Origin: Terriglobales bacterium
Lineage (GTDB): Bacteria; Acidobacteriota; Terriglobia; Terriglobales; Acidobacteriaceae
Reading direction: 5' to 3'
DNA length: 21,849 nt
Assembly: GCA_030043575.1 (NCBI GenBank)
Contig: JASHXK010000070.1
Location: 1-21,849, forward strand
The notes beneath the pieces were generated by a model. It made no database searches, was not told where the DNA came from, and worked only from the letters and a program-made list of their open reading frames with translations. The translations under genes were made by a program, and so were the position numbers. The stretch's first letter is position 1, and each line of letters starts with the position of its first letter. Of this stretch, positions 13,876 to 21,439 are shown piece by piece.

Positions 13876-14715
13876 ATGATCACCGACTGCCACGTTCACA
13901 TCCAGCCGATCGAACTGTTCAAACCGGAAGCGCTGGCTTTGATGAAGAAGTCGCGCAAAGACTTCGATCGCGTGGCCGAGTATTGTCGCTCGCCCAAGGC
14001 GTTCCTCAAATATCTGGACGAAATCGGCATTGACCGTGCCGTGCTCATCAACTACGTTGCTCCAGAAGTTATCGGTTTCACGCCGGCGGTCAACGAGTTC
14101 ATCGCCCATTACGTCAAGGACGATCCGAAGCGGCTGATTCCCTGCGGCAGCGTACACCCGCGGCACACGACGAACGTTCTGGCTGACATGGAGCGGATCG
14201 TCCGACTTGGTATTCGCCTCATCAAGATTCACCCGCCCCATCAGTTGCTCTATCCCAACGATTACGTGCATGGCGTAAAAGAGCTGGAAATCATCTATCG
14301 CGCCGCGGAAGCCAATGGCATTCCCGTCATGGTGCACACGGGCACGTCAATCTTCCCGGGCGCGCGCAACAAGTATGGCGATCCGATTTACGTTGACGAT
14401 GTGGCTGTCGACTTTCCGCGACTGAAAATTCTGCTGGCACATGGCGGACGGCCGCTGTGGATGGACACCGCATTTTTCCTGATCCGGCGGCATCGCAACG
14501 TCTATCTCGACATAAGCGGCATTCCCCCGAAGATGCTGCTGAAGTATTTCCCTCGCCTGGAGGAGATCGCGCACAAAACACTGTTCGGAACCGATTGGCC
14601 CGGACCGGGCGTACCGGAGATCGAAGGGAATCTGGCGCAGTTTCGCTCGTTGCCGATCAGCGACGCTGCTAAGGAACAGATCCTTAGCAGGACGGCCTTG
14701 GAGATTTGGCCCTGA
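13876..14715 (+). CDS. Amidohydrolase 2 (ACMSD-like) family metal-dependent hydrolase or decarboxylase
   Basis: The 279-residue TIM-barrel protein carries the metal-site set of the amidohydrolase-2/ACMSD family: D4-x-H6-x-H8 at the N-terminus (TDCHVHIQP), H154 (VMVHTG), H189 (LAHGG) and D240 (FGTDWPG). Members hydrolyse or decarboxylate aromatic acids and cyclic intermediates using one divalent metal. It lies 169 bp after the FAD subunit gene on the same strand, so it may belong to the same aromatic acyl-CoA pathway, for example acting on a ring-derived acid; the intervening repeat leaves co-transcription open. No good ribosome-binding site was found near ATG 13876. Its C-terminal region is short, ending EQILSRTALEIWP, typical of family ends (AL-I). 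Confidence 0.85.
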   Translation: MITDCHVHIQPIELFKPEALALMKKSRKDFDRVAEYCRSPKAFLKYLDEIGIDRAVLINYVAPEVIGFTPAVNEFIAHYVKDDPKRLIPCGSVHPRHTTNVLADMERIVRLGIRLIKIHPPHQLLYPNDYVHGVKELEIIYRAAEANGIPVMVHTGTSIFPGARNKYGDPIYVDDVAVDFPRLKILLAHGGRPLWMDTAFFLIRRHRNVYLDISGIPPKMLLKYFPRLEEIAHKTLFGTDWPGPGVPEIEGNLAQFRSLPISDAAKEQILSRTALEIWP

Positions 14716-14735
14716 ATACTGAGTGCTGACGGCTC

Positions 14736-15368
14736 CTACCCAGTCTTTGCGACGTCCTGCGCCCCGGGACCTTCCACGCCGGCCGCAGCTTTGATCGCCT
14801 TCCACAGCGTGTCATGCCCCACGCGCGTCTTCGCAGAAAACGGAACGATCTGATCGGACGGGATGCTAAGTCGCTCGCTGAGCTTGTGCAGCGAGGTGCG
14901 CAACTGATTGCCGGAGATGCGATCGGCTTTGGTCGCTACCAGCAGGAAGTTGCGGTCGACGTGCCGCAGCCAATGCAGCAGTTGCATATCAAGTTCCTGC
15001 GGAGGGATGGTGACATCGACGAGCACCAGGCAAAGCGCCAGCGACTCGCGTTCTTGCAGATACGGATTGATAAAGCCCGCCCACTGCGCCGTGACTTCTT
15101 TCGGCACGCGCGCAAAACCATAGCCCGGCAAATCCGCGAACACAAAATCGGGGTGGGGTTTGCCCGGACGCCGCACCTGGAAGAAGTTGATGGTCTGCGT
15201 ACGGCCGGGCGTGTTGCTGGTTTTCGCAACCTTACTGCCGACCAGAGAATTGATCAGGCTCGATTTGCCTACGTTGGAGCGGCCCACGAAGGCGATCTCC
15301 GGCGCGCCCGGAGGGGGAAATTGCCTCGGGTCGGCGGCGGAGGTTACAAAGCGCGTCAGCACCTTCAT
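14736..15368 (-). CDS. engB: Ribosome biogenesis GTP-binding protein EngB/YsxC
   Basis: The 210-residue TRAFAC GTPase contains G1 GRSNVGKSS (29-37), a G2 threonine in SNTPGRTQTINFF, G3 DLPGYGFA, G4 TKAD and G5 SAK (FSAKTRVG). The GRSNVGKSSLIN ... SNTPGRTQ ... DLPGYGFA series is diagnostic of EngB (YihA/YsxC), which assists large ribosomal subunit assembly in the cytoplasm. Length is normal. The N-terminal FVTSAADPRQFP is the usual EngB start. It lies downstream of lon on the same strand, with a 136-bp repeat-bearing gap, and converges with the amidohydrolase gene (20 bp between stops). Confidence 0.95.
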   Translation of the reverse strand: MKVLTRFVTSAADPRQFPPPGAPEIAFVGRSNVGKSSLINSLVGSKVAKTSNTPGRTQTINFFQVRRPGKPHPDFVFADLPGYGFARVPKEVTAQWAGFINPYLQERESLALCLVLVDVTIPPQELDMQLLHWLRHVDRNFLLVATKADRISGNQLRTSLHKLSERLSIPSDQIVPFSAKTRVGHDTLWKAIKAAAGVEGPGAQDVAKTG

Positions 15369-15388
15369 AGGTTCGATGTTGTGGAAGA

Positions 15389-15453
15389 CTGAGCGAAACG
15401 ACGGAGTAGTCGATTCAGCTTTCTTTCGAATAAGTCGCTTCGCTCAGGATGAA
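15389..15453. repeat. Inverted-repeat element between lon and engB
   Basis: CTGAGCGAA (15389-15397) is the exact inverse of TTCGCTCAG (15439-15447). The right end reads CGCTTCGCTCAGGATGA, the terminal module of the interspersed repeat at 4301-4317. The element fills the lon-engB gap. Confidence 0.6.
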
Positions 15454-15504
15454 AATTAGACCAAGACGAATGATTCGCCCGGATCGATAACCGGTCGCAA
15501 GAAG

Positions 15505-17916
15505 CTACTGATGCGCCGTGGGAGCCTGTTCCTGCGGCGGAGGCATTGCTGGAATCGTAGCCGTGTCCTCTTCGGTTCTCACTTCGGGCAACGGATGCTC
15601 CAGCGCGTAAGCCAGCACCTCGTCCATGGTGTTGACGAAGTGCAGGTTCATGACATTGCGCAGGTTTTCCGGCACATCGGCCATGTCCTTCTGGTTGTCG
15701 GCCGGGATGATGGCTTCCAGAATCCCCGCGCGGTGCGCAGCCAGCAGTTTCTCCTTCAAGCCACCGATGGGCAGGACCTTTCCGCGCAGCGTGATCTCGC
15801 CAGTCATCGCGATATCCCGGCGCACAGGAATTTTGCTCAGCGCGCTGGCAATCGCCGTGGCGATCGTAATCCCGGCCGACGGCCCGTCTTTGGGAATCGC
15901 GCCTTCCGGCACGTGCACGTGGATGTCGACGTTGCGATAGAAGTCGCGCTGCAGTCCCAGTTCCTTCCAGCGCGAGCGCACATAGGTCATGGCGGCGTGT
16001 GCCGACTCCTGCATCACATCGCCAAGCTTGCCGGTGAGGATCGGCTTGCCGCCCTTGCCTTCCACCGCCGAGACTTCCGTGGTCAGAATCGAGCCGCCGA
16101 CCTCGGTCCACGCTAATCCGGTAACCAGACCGACTTCGCTGCGCTCGTGAACTTCGCTGTCGCGGAACTTCGTTACGCCGAGGTAGTCGGCAGCATTCTC
16201 CGCAGTCAATGTCACGGAGAACTTGTTCCCTTCCTTCACCACTTTGCGGGCCACCTTGCGGGAGATGTTGCCGATCTCGCGCTCCAGGTTGCGTACGCCG
16301 GCCTCGCGCGTGTAGCCACGGATGATGGCGGTAAGCGCCTCGTCGGTGAAGATGATGTTCTCTTCCGTCAAACCAGTCTGCTGGCGCTGCTTGCGGACGA
16401 GATACTGCTTCGCGATTTCGACTTTCTCCGGCTCGGTGTAACCATGCAGCCGCAGAACCTCCATGCGATCCTGCAAGGCAGGCGGAATCGTGTGTAGTAC
16501 GTTCGCCGTGGCGATGAAGAAAACCTGCGACAGATCGTACTCGACGTCGAGGTAGTGATCGACAAACATGAAATTCTGCTCGGGGTCGAGAACTTCCAGC
16601 AGCGCCGCCGACGGATCGCCGCGGAAATCCATCGACATCTTGTCCACTTCATCCAGCATGAAGACCGGGTTTTTCGTTCCGGCTTTCTTCATCATCTGGA
16701 TGATTTGGCCGGGCAGCGCTCCAATATACGTGCGGCGATGGCCGCGCACTTCCGCTTCGTCGCGCACTCCGCCCAACGACATGCGTACGAACTTACGGCC
16801 TGTCGCTTTTGCAATGCTCATGCCCAGCGAGGTCTTGCCGACGCCCGGTGGTCCAACGAAGCAGAGAATCGAACCCTTCGGATTCTTCACCAACTGGCGT
16901 ACCGCGAGAAACTCCAGGATGCGCTCCTTGATCTTCTCCAGCCCGTAATGATCTTCGTTGAGCGTCTTCTCGGCGACATCGATATTGCGGATTTCCTTCG
17001 AGCGCTTCTTCCACGGAACCGCCAACAACCAGTCAAGATAATTGCGCGAGACGGTCGACTCAGCTGACATCGGCGGCATAGCTTCCAGCTTCTTCAGCTC
17101 CTGCAGCGCCTTCTCGTGAACCTCGCGCGGCATGCCGGCGGCATCAATCTTCTTCTTCAGTTCGTCGAATTCGCTCTTCTCACCGCGGCCCAGCTCTTTC
17201 TGGATGGCCTTGATCTTCTCGTTGAGGTAGTACTCCTTCTGCGCCCGCTCCATCTGCCGCTTCACCCGCGACTGGATGGTGCGATCCATGTTGAGCTTTT
17301 CAATCTCAACATCGAGTACGTCGCCGATACGATTCAAGCGCTCGGCAGGATCGAAAATCTCAAGTAACTCTTGTTTTTCCTCGATCGAAAGTTGCAGATT
17401 GGCGGCGATGGTGTCGGTCAGCTTCGAGGGATCGTCATTACGCACGGCCGCGATCATCGTCTCGTAATTCAACGACTGGCACAGCTTGACGTACTGTTCG
17501 AACAGGCCGGTGACGCGCTGCATGGCGGCTTCGACTTGCGGTCCAGGCTCGGCGAGATACTTCGCCGTGCGGACGGTCGCCTCGAAATAGCCTTCGGTGT
17601 CGACCACTTGGAGGACTTTGCCGCGCTCCAGGCCCTCGACCAGAACCTTGATGTTGCCGTCTGGCAGCTTCAGGCTCTGCACGATGTTGACGATGGTGCC
17701 GACCTGGTAAATCTCATTCGGCTTGGGCTCGTCGATGGAGGCGTCGTGCTGGGTGGCCAGGAAGATCTTTTTGTCGCCGGCAAGGGCTTCTTCCAACGCG
17801 CGCACGCTGGACTCCCGGCCAACGACAAAAGGCGTCATCATGAATGGAAAGATGACGACGTCACGGATCGGCATCATAGGGAGTTTCTTGGTCTCAAACT
17901 TCTCGCGCTGCGTCAC
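15505..17916 (-). CDS. lon: ATP-dependent protease Lon
   Basis: The 803-residue LonA protease degrades misfolded and regulatory proteins in the cytoplasm. It has the N-terminal substrate domain (LPMMPIRDVVIFPFMMTPFVVGRE), a central AAA+ module with Walker A GPPGVGKTS at about 355, Walker B (VFMLDEVDKM) and arginine-rich sensor regions, and a C-terminal protease domain. The Ser-Lys dyad is S680 (KDGPSAG) and K723 (GGLKEK), the same 43-residue spacing as E. coli S679/K722. GTG 17916 was chosen as start because AAGGGG lies 6 bases upstream; an in-frame TTG at 17967 would add 17 residues but has no such site. The tail after the protease domain is short, acidic, then Pro/Gln-rich (MPPPQEQAPTAHQ). 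No clear HAIR or CIRCE heat-shock operator was seen upstream. Confidence 0.96.
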   Translation of the reverse strand: MTQREKFETKKLPMMPIRDVVIFPFMMTPFVVGRESSVRALEEALAGDKKIFLATQHDASIDEPKPNEIYQVGTIVNIVQSLKLPDGNIKVLVEGLERGKVLQVVDTEGYFEATVRTAKYLAEPGPQVEAAMQRVTGLFEQYVKLCQSLNYETMIAAVRNDDPSKLTDTIAANLQLSIEEKQELLEIFDPAERLNRIGDVLDVEIEKLNMDRTIQSRVKRQMERAQKEYYLNEKIKAIQKELGRGEKSEFDELKKKIDAAGMPREVHEKALQELKKLEAMPPMSAESTVSRNYLDWLLAVPWKKRSKEIRNIDVAEKTLNEDHYGLEKIKERILEFLAVRQLVKNPKGSILCFVGPPGVGKTSLGMSIAKATGRKFVRMSLGGVRDEAEVRGHRRTYIGALPGQIIQMMKKAGTKNPVFMLDEVDKMSMDFRGDPSAALLEVLDPEQNFMFVDHYLDVEYDLSQVFFIATANVLHTIPPALQDRMEVLRLHGYTEPEKVEIAKQYLVRKQRQQTGLTEENIIFTDEALTAIIRGYTREAGVRNLEREIGNISRKVARKVVKEGNKFSVTLTAENAADYLGVTKFRDSEVHERSEVGLVTGLAWTEVGGSILTTEVSAVEGKGGKPILTGKLGDVMQESAHAAMTYVRSRWKELGLQRDFYRNVDIHVHVPEGAIPKDGPSAGITIATAIASALSKIPVRRDIAMTGEITLRGKVLPIGGLKEKLLAAHRAGILEAIIPADNQKDMADVPENLRNVMNLHFVNTMDEVLAYALEHPLPEVRTEEDTATIPAMPPPQEQAPTAHQ

Positions 17917-18379
17917 GAATAACCCCTTGTCATTCAGAGCGAAGTGCTGCTCCGGGAAAGAAAACAAATAATGTTAAGAAGCGGCCGCACGCCTGTCGGT
18001 CGCCCTGGGCCAGCCCACTCCAACTCAAGAATAGCACGCGCCACAAGCGAGCCGGAAAACCGGTAGTGCGTCAGTATAGAACCGGGGTTCAAACTGAGGC
18101 ACTACCGGAAACCAACCAACGTCACGGTTACGGCTGCCCTGTGTGCGGCCGGTTCGACGAGGCAAGAACTGCAGGCAATTTCGCATAGCATGCCGCATGC
18201 ATTTCGACGCGGCGCGGGCGATCGAACTGAAAGGGAGTGCTTCAAACGCGCGGTTTACGGTTTGCCCACGACCGCAAGTCATTGTTTAATTGACGGAGCA
18301 AGACTCAGTTCCGCCGCGCCATTCCGTCATCGCCGCATCTCGCCATTGGCAGTCACATCGCTTTCCGGAGGGAAATCTC
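17917..18379. other. Divergent intergenic region between lon and the MscS gene
   Basis: About 460 bp hold the promoters of lon (-) and the channel gene (+), though I could not fix either. The only clear structure is the 45-bp inverted-repeat element at 18062-18106. The short frames here (for example 18025-18282 minus, and 18190 plus running into the channel gene in another frame) show no protein family features. No RNA gene was recognised. Confidence 0.6.
18062..18106. mobile_element. 45-bp miniature element with GGTAGTG terminal inverted repeats
   Basis: The ends GGTAGTGCGTCAGTATAGAA and (inverted) GGTAGTGCCTCAGTTTGAAC face each other around a short GGGG centre. The outside flanks are GGAAAACC on the left and GGAAACC on the right, an imperfect 7-8 bp direct repeat that could be a target duplication. 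The ends match those of the 215-bp element at 20513-20727 (consensus GGTAGTGSCTCAGTTTGAA), so this may be a minimal derivative. Confidence 0.6.
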
Positions 18380-19222
18380 ATGCAAGAAAAACTGAACGCA
18401 ATTGTGCAGTCGGGTTGGACGCTGGCTGTTGCTCTTGGCATTCGGGTGCTGGAAGCCCTTGCCTTATGGATCGTCGGCCGCTGGCTGATTGGGCTGGCCA
18501 CCCGCATGATTGGCGGGGCCATGACTCGCCAGAAAATCGACCCCACCGTCATTCGCTACATCCAGAACGCCGTCGCCGCGTTACTCAACATCATTCTGGT
18601 GATCGCCATTCTGGGATTCTTTGGCGTGCAGACCACGAGCCTGGCAGCACTGATTGCCGCAGCGGGCGTCGCTATCGGCATGGCTTGGAGCGGCCTGCTC
18701 TCGAATTTCGCCGGGGGAGTTTTTCTGGTGATCCTGCAGCCCCTGAAGGTGGGGGATTTTGTCACCGCTGGGGGAGTTACCGGAACCGTGCACGAGATTG
18801 GCTTATTCGCGAGCTCGATCGACACACCAGACAACGTGCGTACCATCATCGGTAACTCCAAGATTTTCGGCGACGTGATTCAGAACTACTCCACCAATCC
18901 CTACCGCCGGGTCGAGCTTACCGCACAATTAGCGCATGGAGTTGACGTGCACGCCGCGATGGCACTTCTCAAAAAGGCACTTGCCGGCATTCCGAACATC
19001 ATGACCAGCCCTGCTCCCGATGTGGAGATCCTGACGTTCAATCTGGCCGGACCTGTGCTCGCGGTTCGTCCCTACTGCAACAACAAGGACTATTGGCAGG
19101 TCTACTTCGACACGAACCGCCTGATTAAAGACACCTTCACTGCTGCGGGATACACGGTTCCTGAGCAGCATTACATGGTCCGCGGTCTGGCCGCAGGCGC
19201 TGGTATGGCACAATCGGCCTGA
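18380..19222 (+). CDS. MscS-type small-conductance mechanosensitive channel
   Basis: The 280-residue protein is close to E. coli MscS in length (286). An N-terminal amphipathic region is followed by helices at about 12-40 and 58-85, then the pore-lining TM3 rich in Gly/Ala (LAALIAAAGVAIGMAWSGLL). The signature FAGGVFLVILQPLKVGDFV follows, then the beta-domain (GVTGTVHEIGLFASSIDTPDN, IIGNSKIFGDVIQNYS) and the C-terminal alpha/beta domain. It should sit in the inner membrane as a heptamer and release solutes during osmotic downshift. ATG 18380 was chosen because GGAGGG lies 8 bases upstream; an in-frame start at 18290 would add 30 residues without helix character. The next gene starts 134 bp later. 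Confidence 0.92.
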   Translation: MQEKLNAIVQSGWTLAVALGIRVLEALALWIVGRWLIGLATRMIGGAMTRQKIDPTVIRYIQNAVAALLNIILVIAILGFFGVQTTSLAALIAAAGVAIGMAWSGLLSNFAGGVFLVILQPLKVGDFVTAGGVTGTVHEIGLFASSIDTPDNVRTIIGNSKIFGDVIQNYSTNPYRRVELTAQLAHGVDVHAAMALLKKALAGIPNIMTSPAPDVEILTFNLAGPVLAVRPYCNNKDYWQVYFDTNRLIKDTFTAAGYTVPEQHYMVRGLAAGAGMAQSA

Positions 19223-19356
19223 GGTATGAGAAGCTAACAGTAGTTTTAGTCGGCGAAGACGTACGGCCGGCGTCCGTGCAACAAGTTGCGTGGGAGCTAA
19301 GTGCGGCTCACGCGCTGGCGTGGAAGTATGAACTCGCGGTAGAAGGGAATCACCGG

Positions 19357-20022
19357 ATGTACGATCTCGATTTTTCGCCGCCGGAAGGACTAACTGTATC
19401 TCTCTGGCGTTCGCTGCTGATTAACATGGCGGACCGCTTTGCGCCGGAGCGCCTTCCGCCGCTGGAGCTCACTTCCAAGCCGGTTGATGTCGGCATCCTG
19501 GAGGGCGATCTGCTCCAGCTTCCCTGGTATCGCACCGTGTTCACGAACATCAGCGACGTTGTTTCACCGGAGATGTTGCCGCCGCTGCAGTTGGAATCGC
19601 GTCCGGTCGATATCGGCGAGTTGCTGGGGGACGAGTTAAGTCACGGCTGGTGGAACTCCCTTTTGCAAAATCTCCGCGACCGGCTTTCACCCGAACGTCC
19701 GGTGCCGCTGCAGTTGACCTCTCATCCGATTGCCGCATTTGGAGCCGAGTCGAGTCTGCAGATCCTTGACTGGTCCAGCTTACTCACAGGCCCGAAGGTG
19801 TTTCGTCCCGATCCGCCGCAAGCGCCGCAAACCAGCGGCAGCTTCGAGCAAATCTCCGCGCCCAGCGTTCCGGAAGCAGCTCCGGTTGATGCCGTGCTGC
19901 TGGCCACGCGCGCGCAGTTAGTGCGCGATATTGGACGATCGCGTTTTCGGCGAAGGATCTGGATTACCCTTGCTGCCGCCGAAGCGGTCTTCTTTCTGGT
20001 GGCGATTTTCAAGATGCAATGA
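19357..20022 (+). CDS. Tail-anchored hypothetical protein with three tandem ~40-residue repeats
   Basis: No named family is recognised. The 221-residue product has three tandem repeats starting at W17, W57 and W98: W-x-S-L-L-x-N-x-x-D-x-x-(S/A)-P-E-x-L-P-P-L-x-L-x-S-x-P-V-D-(V/I)-G. Examples are FAPERLPPLELTSKPVDVG, VSPEMLPPLQLESRPVDIG and LSPERPVPLQLTSHPI. A Pro/Ser/Gln linker (about 145-170) and a basic stretch RSRFRRR lead into one C-terminal membrane helix (IWITLAAAEAVFFLVAIFKM), so the repeats should face the cytoplasm with a tail anchor. From memory, single copies of a similar P-E-K-L-P-P-L-x-L-T-S-K-P motif occur near membrane helices in other acidobacterial proteins. ATG 19357 is preferred for AAGGG 9 bases upstream. 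The frame is open further back, and GTG 19276 (248 residues) is an alternative. Confidence 0.72.
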   Translation: MYDLDFSPPEGLTVSLWRSLLINMADRFAPERLPPLELTSKPVDVGILEGDLLQLPWYRTVFTNISDVVSPEMLPPLQLESRPVDIGELLGDELSHGWWNSLLQNLRDRLSPERPVPLQLTSHPIAAFGAESSLQILDWSSLLTGPKVFRPDPPQAPQTSGSFEQISAPSVPEAAPVDAVLLATRAQLVRDIGRSRFRRRIWITLAAAEAVFFLVAIFKMQ

Positions 20023-20172
20023 GCGCCGGCGGTTGGCACGCTTCCGCTGAAAAGCGCTCTTCGTGACCGCTTTTTGCTTCTTATCGATTCCCTCAGGTTG
20101 TACGATAGACGCACTGGTCAACGCTGCGCCTGCCTGCACCAGCAATTCTCAGCGGCTATAGGACGGACACTC

Positions 20173-20517
20173 GTGGGCATTAATACCAGCACGCGCATGG
20201 TCGGCGGTGTGGTCATTGTCGACACCATTGGTGAACTGAGGCTCGGCGAAGGTACCAATGTCCTTCGTAATGTTGTCAGCGAGCTGATCAATCAGGACTA
20301 CAAGAGCATCCTGCTGAACTTGCGCGATGTTCGCCACATCGACAGCGCCGGCGTTGGCGAGCTGATGAGCTGCTACACCTCCGTACGCAATCATGGTGGA
20401 GAACTGAAGCTGCTGAACTTGAGCAAGAACGTCCACAACCTGCTCCAGATCACCAAGCTATACACGATCTTCGAGGTCGCCGAGGATGAGCCCTCGGCCA
20501 TCGCATCTTTTCGGTAG
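20173..20517 (+). CDS. Second STAS-domain anti-sigma factor antagonist
   Basis: The 114-residue single STAS domain is closely related to the gene at 5217-5564: both carry ILLNL-DV--IDS-G-GEL, TSVRN-GGELKLL and LLQITKLYT. The phospho-acceptor serine is S58 (IDSAG), so it can still be switched by a kinase. The start is GTG 20173, with GGACGG upstream. Unlike its paralogue it has no kinase gene beside it. It could share the kinase encoded at 5589-6011 or serve another partner. Its last codons and stop (TCT TTT CGG TAG) lie across the left edge of a 215-bp inserted element; the uninterrupted sequence would have read TCT TTT CGC TAG, so the protein end is unchanged by the insertion. Confidence 0.92.
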   Translation: MGINTSTRMVGGVVIVDTIGELRLGEGTNVLRNVVSELINQDYKSILLNLRDVRHIDSAGVGELMSCYTSVRNHGGELKLLNLSKNVHNLLQITKLYTIFEVAEDEPSAIASFR

Positions 20518-20727
20518 TGGCTCAATTTGAATCAAACCGGGTTGTTCTATTGGGGTGGAGCACGCCTTCAGGCGTGCATACACAGCCGCATTTTCAAGAT
20601 GCGCTTTAGCGTCTGAGGTAATCGAGACAATCACCTCAGCGGCTGAAGCCGGGTGTCCAGCACAAATCTCCATTGCACCTGAAATGCGTGCTCCACCCTA
20701 AGCAAAGTTTCAGACTGAGCCACTACC
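20513..20727. mobile_element. 215-bp MITE-like element inserted at the STAS stop codon
   Basis: The ends are inverted copies: GGTAGTGGCTCAATTTGAA from 20513 and, on the other strand from 20727, GGTAGTGGCTCAGTCTGAA. Immediately outside lie direct repeats: ATCTTTTC at 20505-20512 and 20728-20735, or CATCTTTTCG (20504-20513 and 20727-20736) if the shared end bases are counted. This is the structure of a transposed element with an 8-bp target duplication. It encodes no transposase and contains a second large palindrome at 20553-20698. The shorter element at 18062-18106 has the same ends. Confidence 0.78.
20553..20698. repeat. 146-bp imperfect palindrome nested in the MITE-like element
   Basis: The outer arms GGGTGGAGCACGC (20553-20565) and GCGTGCTCCACCC (20686-20698) are exact inverses. 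The inner arms GCTTTAGCGTCTGAGGT and ACCTCAGCGGCTGAAGC pair at 14 of 17 positions around a short centre. A half copy of the same modules lies at 9079-9146. The whole could fold into one long hairpin. Confidence 0.75.
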
Positions 20728-20853
20728 ATCTTTTCGCTAGGCTGGACGTTGCCGTCCGGCTACAATCAAATTGAAGATTCAACACAACTTTTTACGCATA
20801 CGGACTGGCGCCCAGTGTCCGGCTGCGTTTATCTCTGAGGTGTGCGAGGCGAA

Positions 20854-21330
20854 ATGAAAGGCGATCCTAAAGTCATTGCATTTCTCAATCAGGTTTTAAA
20901 AGCCGAACTGACGGCCATCAACCAGTATTTTCTTCATGCCGAGATGTGCGAAAACTGGGGCTACTACCGGCTGGGCAAACTGGTGAAGAAAGAGTCGATC
21001 GAAGAAATGGTCCATGCCGAGAAGTGCATCGAACGCATTCTTTTTCTCGACGGCTCACCCAATATGGCCGACTACTTCAAGATCAATATCGGGTCCACGG
21101 TCGAAGCGCAATTCAAGAACGATTTGCAGCTCGAATATGACGCCGTGAAGCGCCTGAACGATGGCATCAAGCTGTGTGTCGCACAGGGCGATAACGCCTC
21201 CCGCGAGTTGGCCGAGAAAATTCTCATGGATGAAGAGCACCACATCGACTGGCTCGAGGCTCAGCTTCATTCCATCGGTGAGATGGGCATCGCCAATTAT
21301 CTGGCGGAGCAGATGAAGGAAGGCGAATAG
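20854..21330 (+). CDS. bfr: Bacterioferritin
   Basis: The 158-residue four-helix protein equals E. coli Bfr in length. All ferroxidase ligands are in register: E18, E51, H54, E94, E127 and H130, and the haem-ligating M52 is present (EEMVHAEK). It should assemble a 24-subunit shell that oxidises and stores iron in the cytoplasm, with haem at the subunit interfaces. ATG 20854 was chosen because MKGDPKVIAFLN matches the family N-terminus and GAGG lies 4 bases upstream; an in-frame GTG at 20842 would add four residues. No bfd (bacterioferritin ferredoxin) gene is adjacent, and no Fur-box-like sequence was found in the 118 bp upstream after the inserted element. Confidence 0.97.
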   Translation: MKGDPKVIAFLNQVLKAELTAINQYFLHAEMCENWGYYRLGKLVKKESIEEMVHAEKCIERILFLDGSPNMADYFKINIGSTVEAQFKNDLQLEYDAVKRLNDGIKLCVAQGDNASRELAEKILMDEEHHIDWLEAQLHSIGEMGIANYLAEQMKEGE

Positions 21331-21396
21331 GCCGGATTCGAAAGCGCAGCGCGAGCGCCCGCCTCTCGCACCAACTCATCCTACGTTACAATGGAA

Positions 21397-21418
21397 AAGC
21401 GCCGCGATTGCGGCGCTT
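21397..21418. terminator. Perfect 9-bp hairpin between bfr and tRNA-Ser
   Basis: AAGCGCCGC (21397-21405) and GCGGCGCTT (21410-21418) pair perfectly around GATT. It lies 67 bp past the bfr stop. On the plus strand it is followed by CTGCAAT rather than a T-run; on the minus strand it ends in CTTTTCC. It may end bfr transcripts or transcripts coming in from the integrase side. Confidence 0.55.
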
Positions 21419-21439
21419 CTGCAATACGCTTTCCCCAGC

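Noticed and set aside
17917..18060. Heat-shock operator (HAIR/CIRCE) or sigma-32-type promoter upstream of lon
   Set aside because: Only a half-match CTTGAGT followed 14 bp later by CCCAGG was found; there is no inverted partner, so it is not supported.
20458..20673. Small minus-strand gene over the STAS 3' end
   Set aside because: It is generated by the palindromic repeat; a similar artefactual frame appears over the related repeat near 9100.
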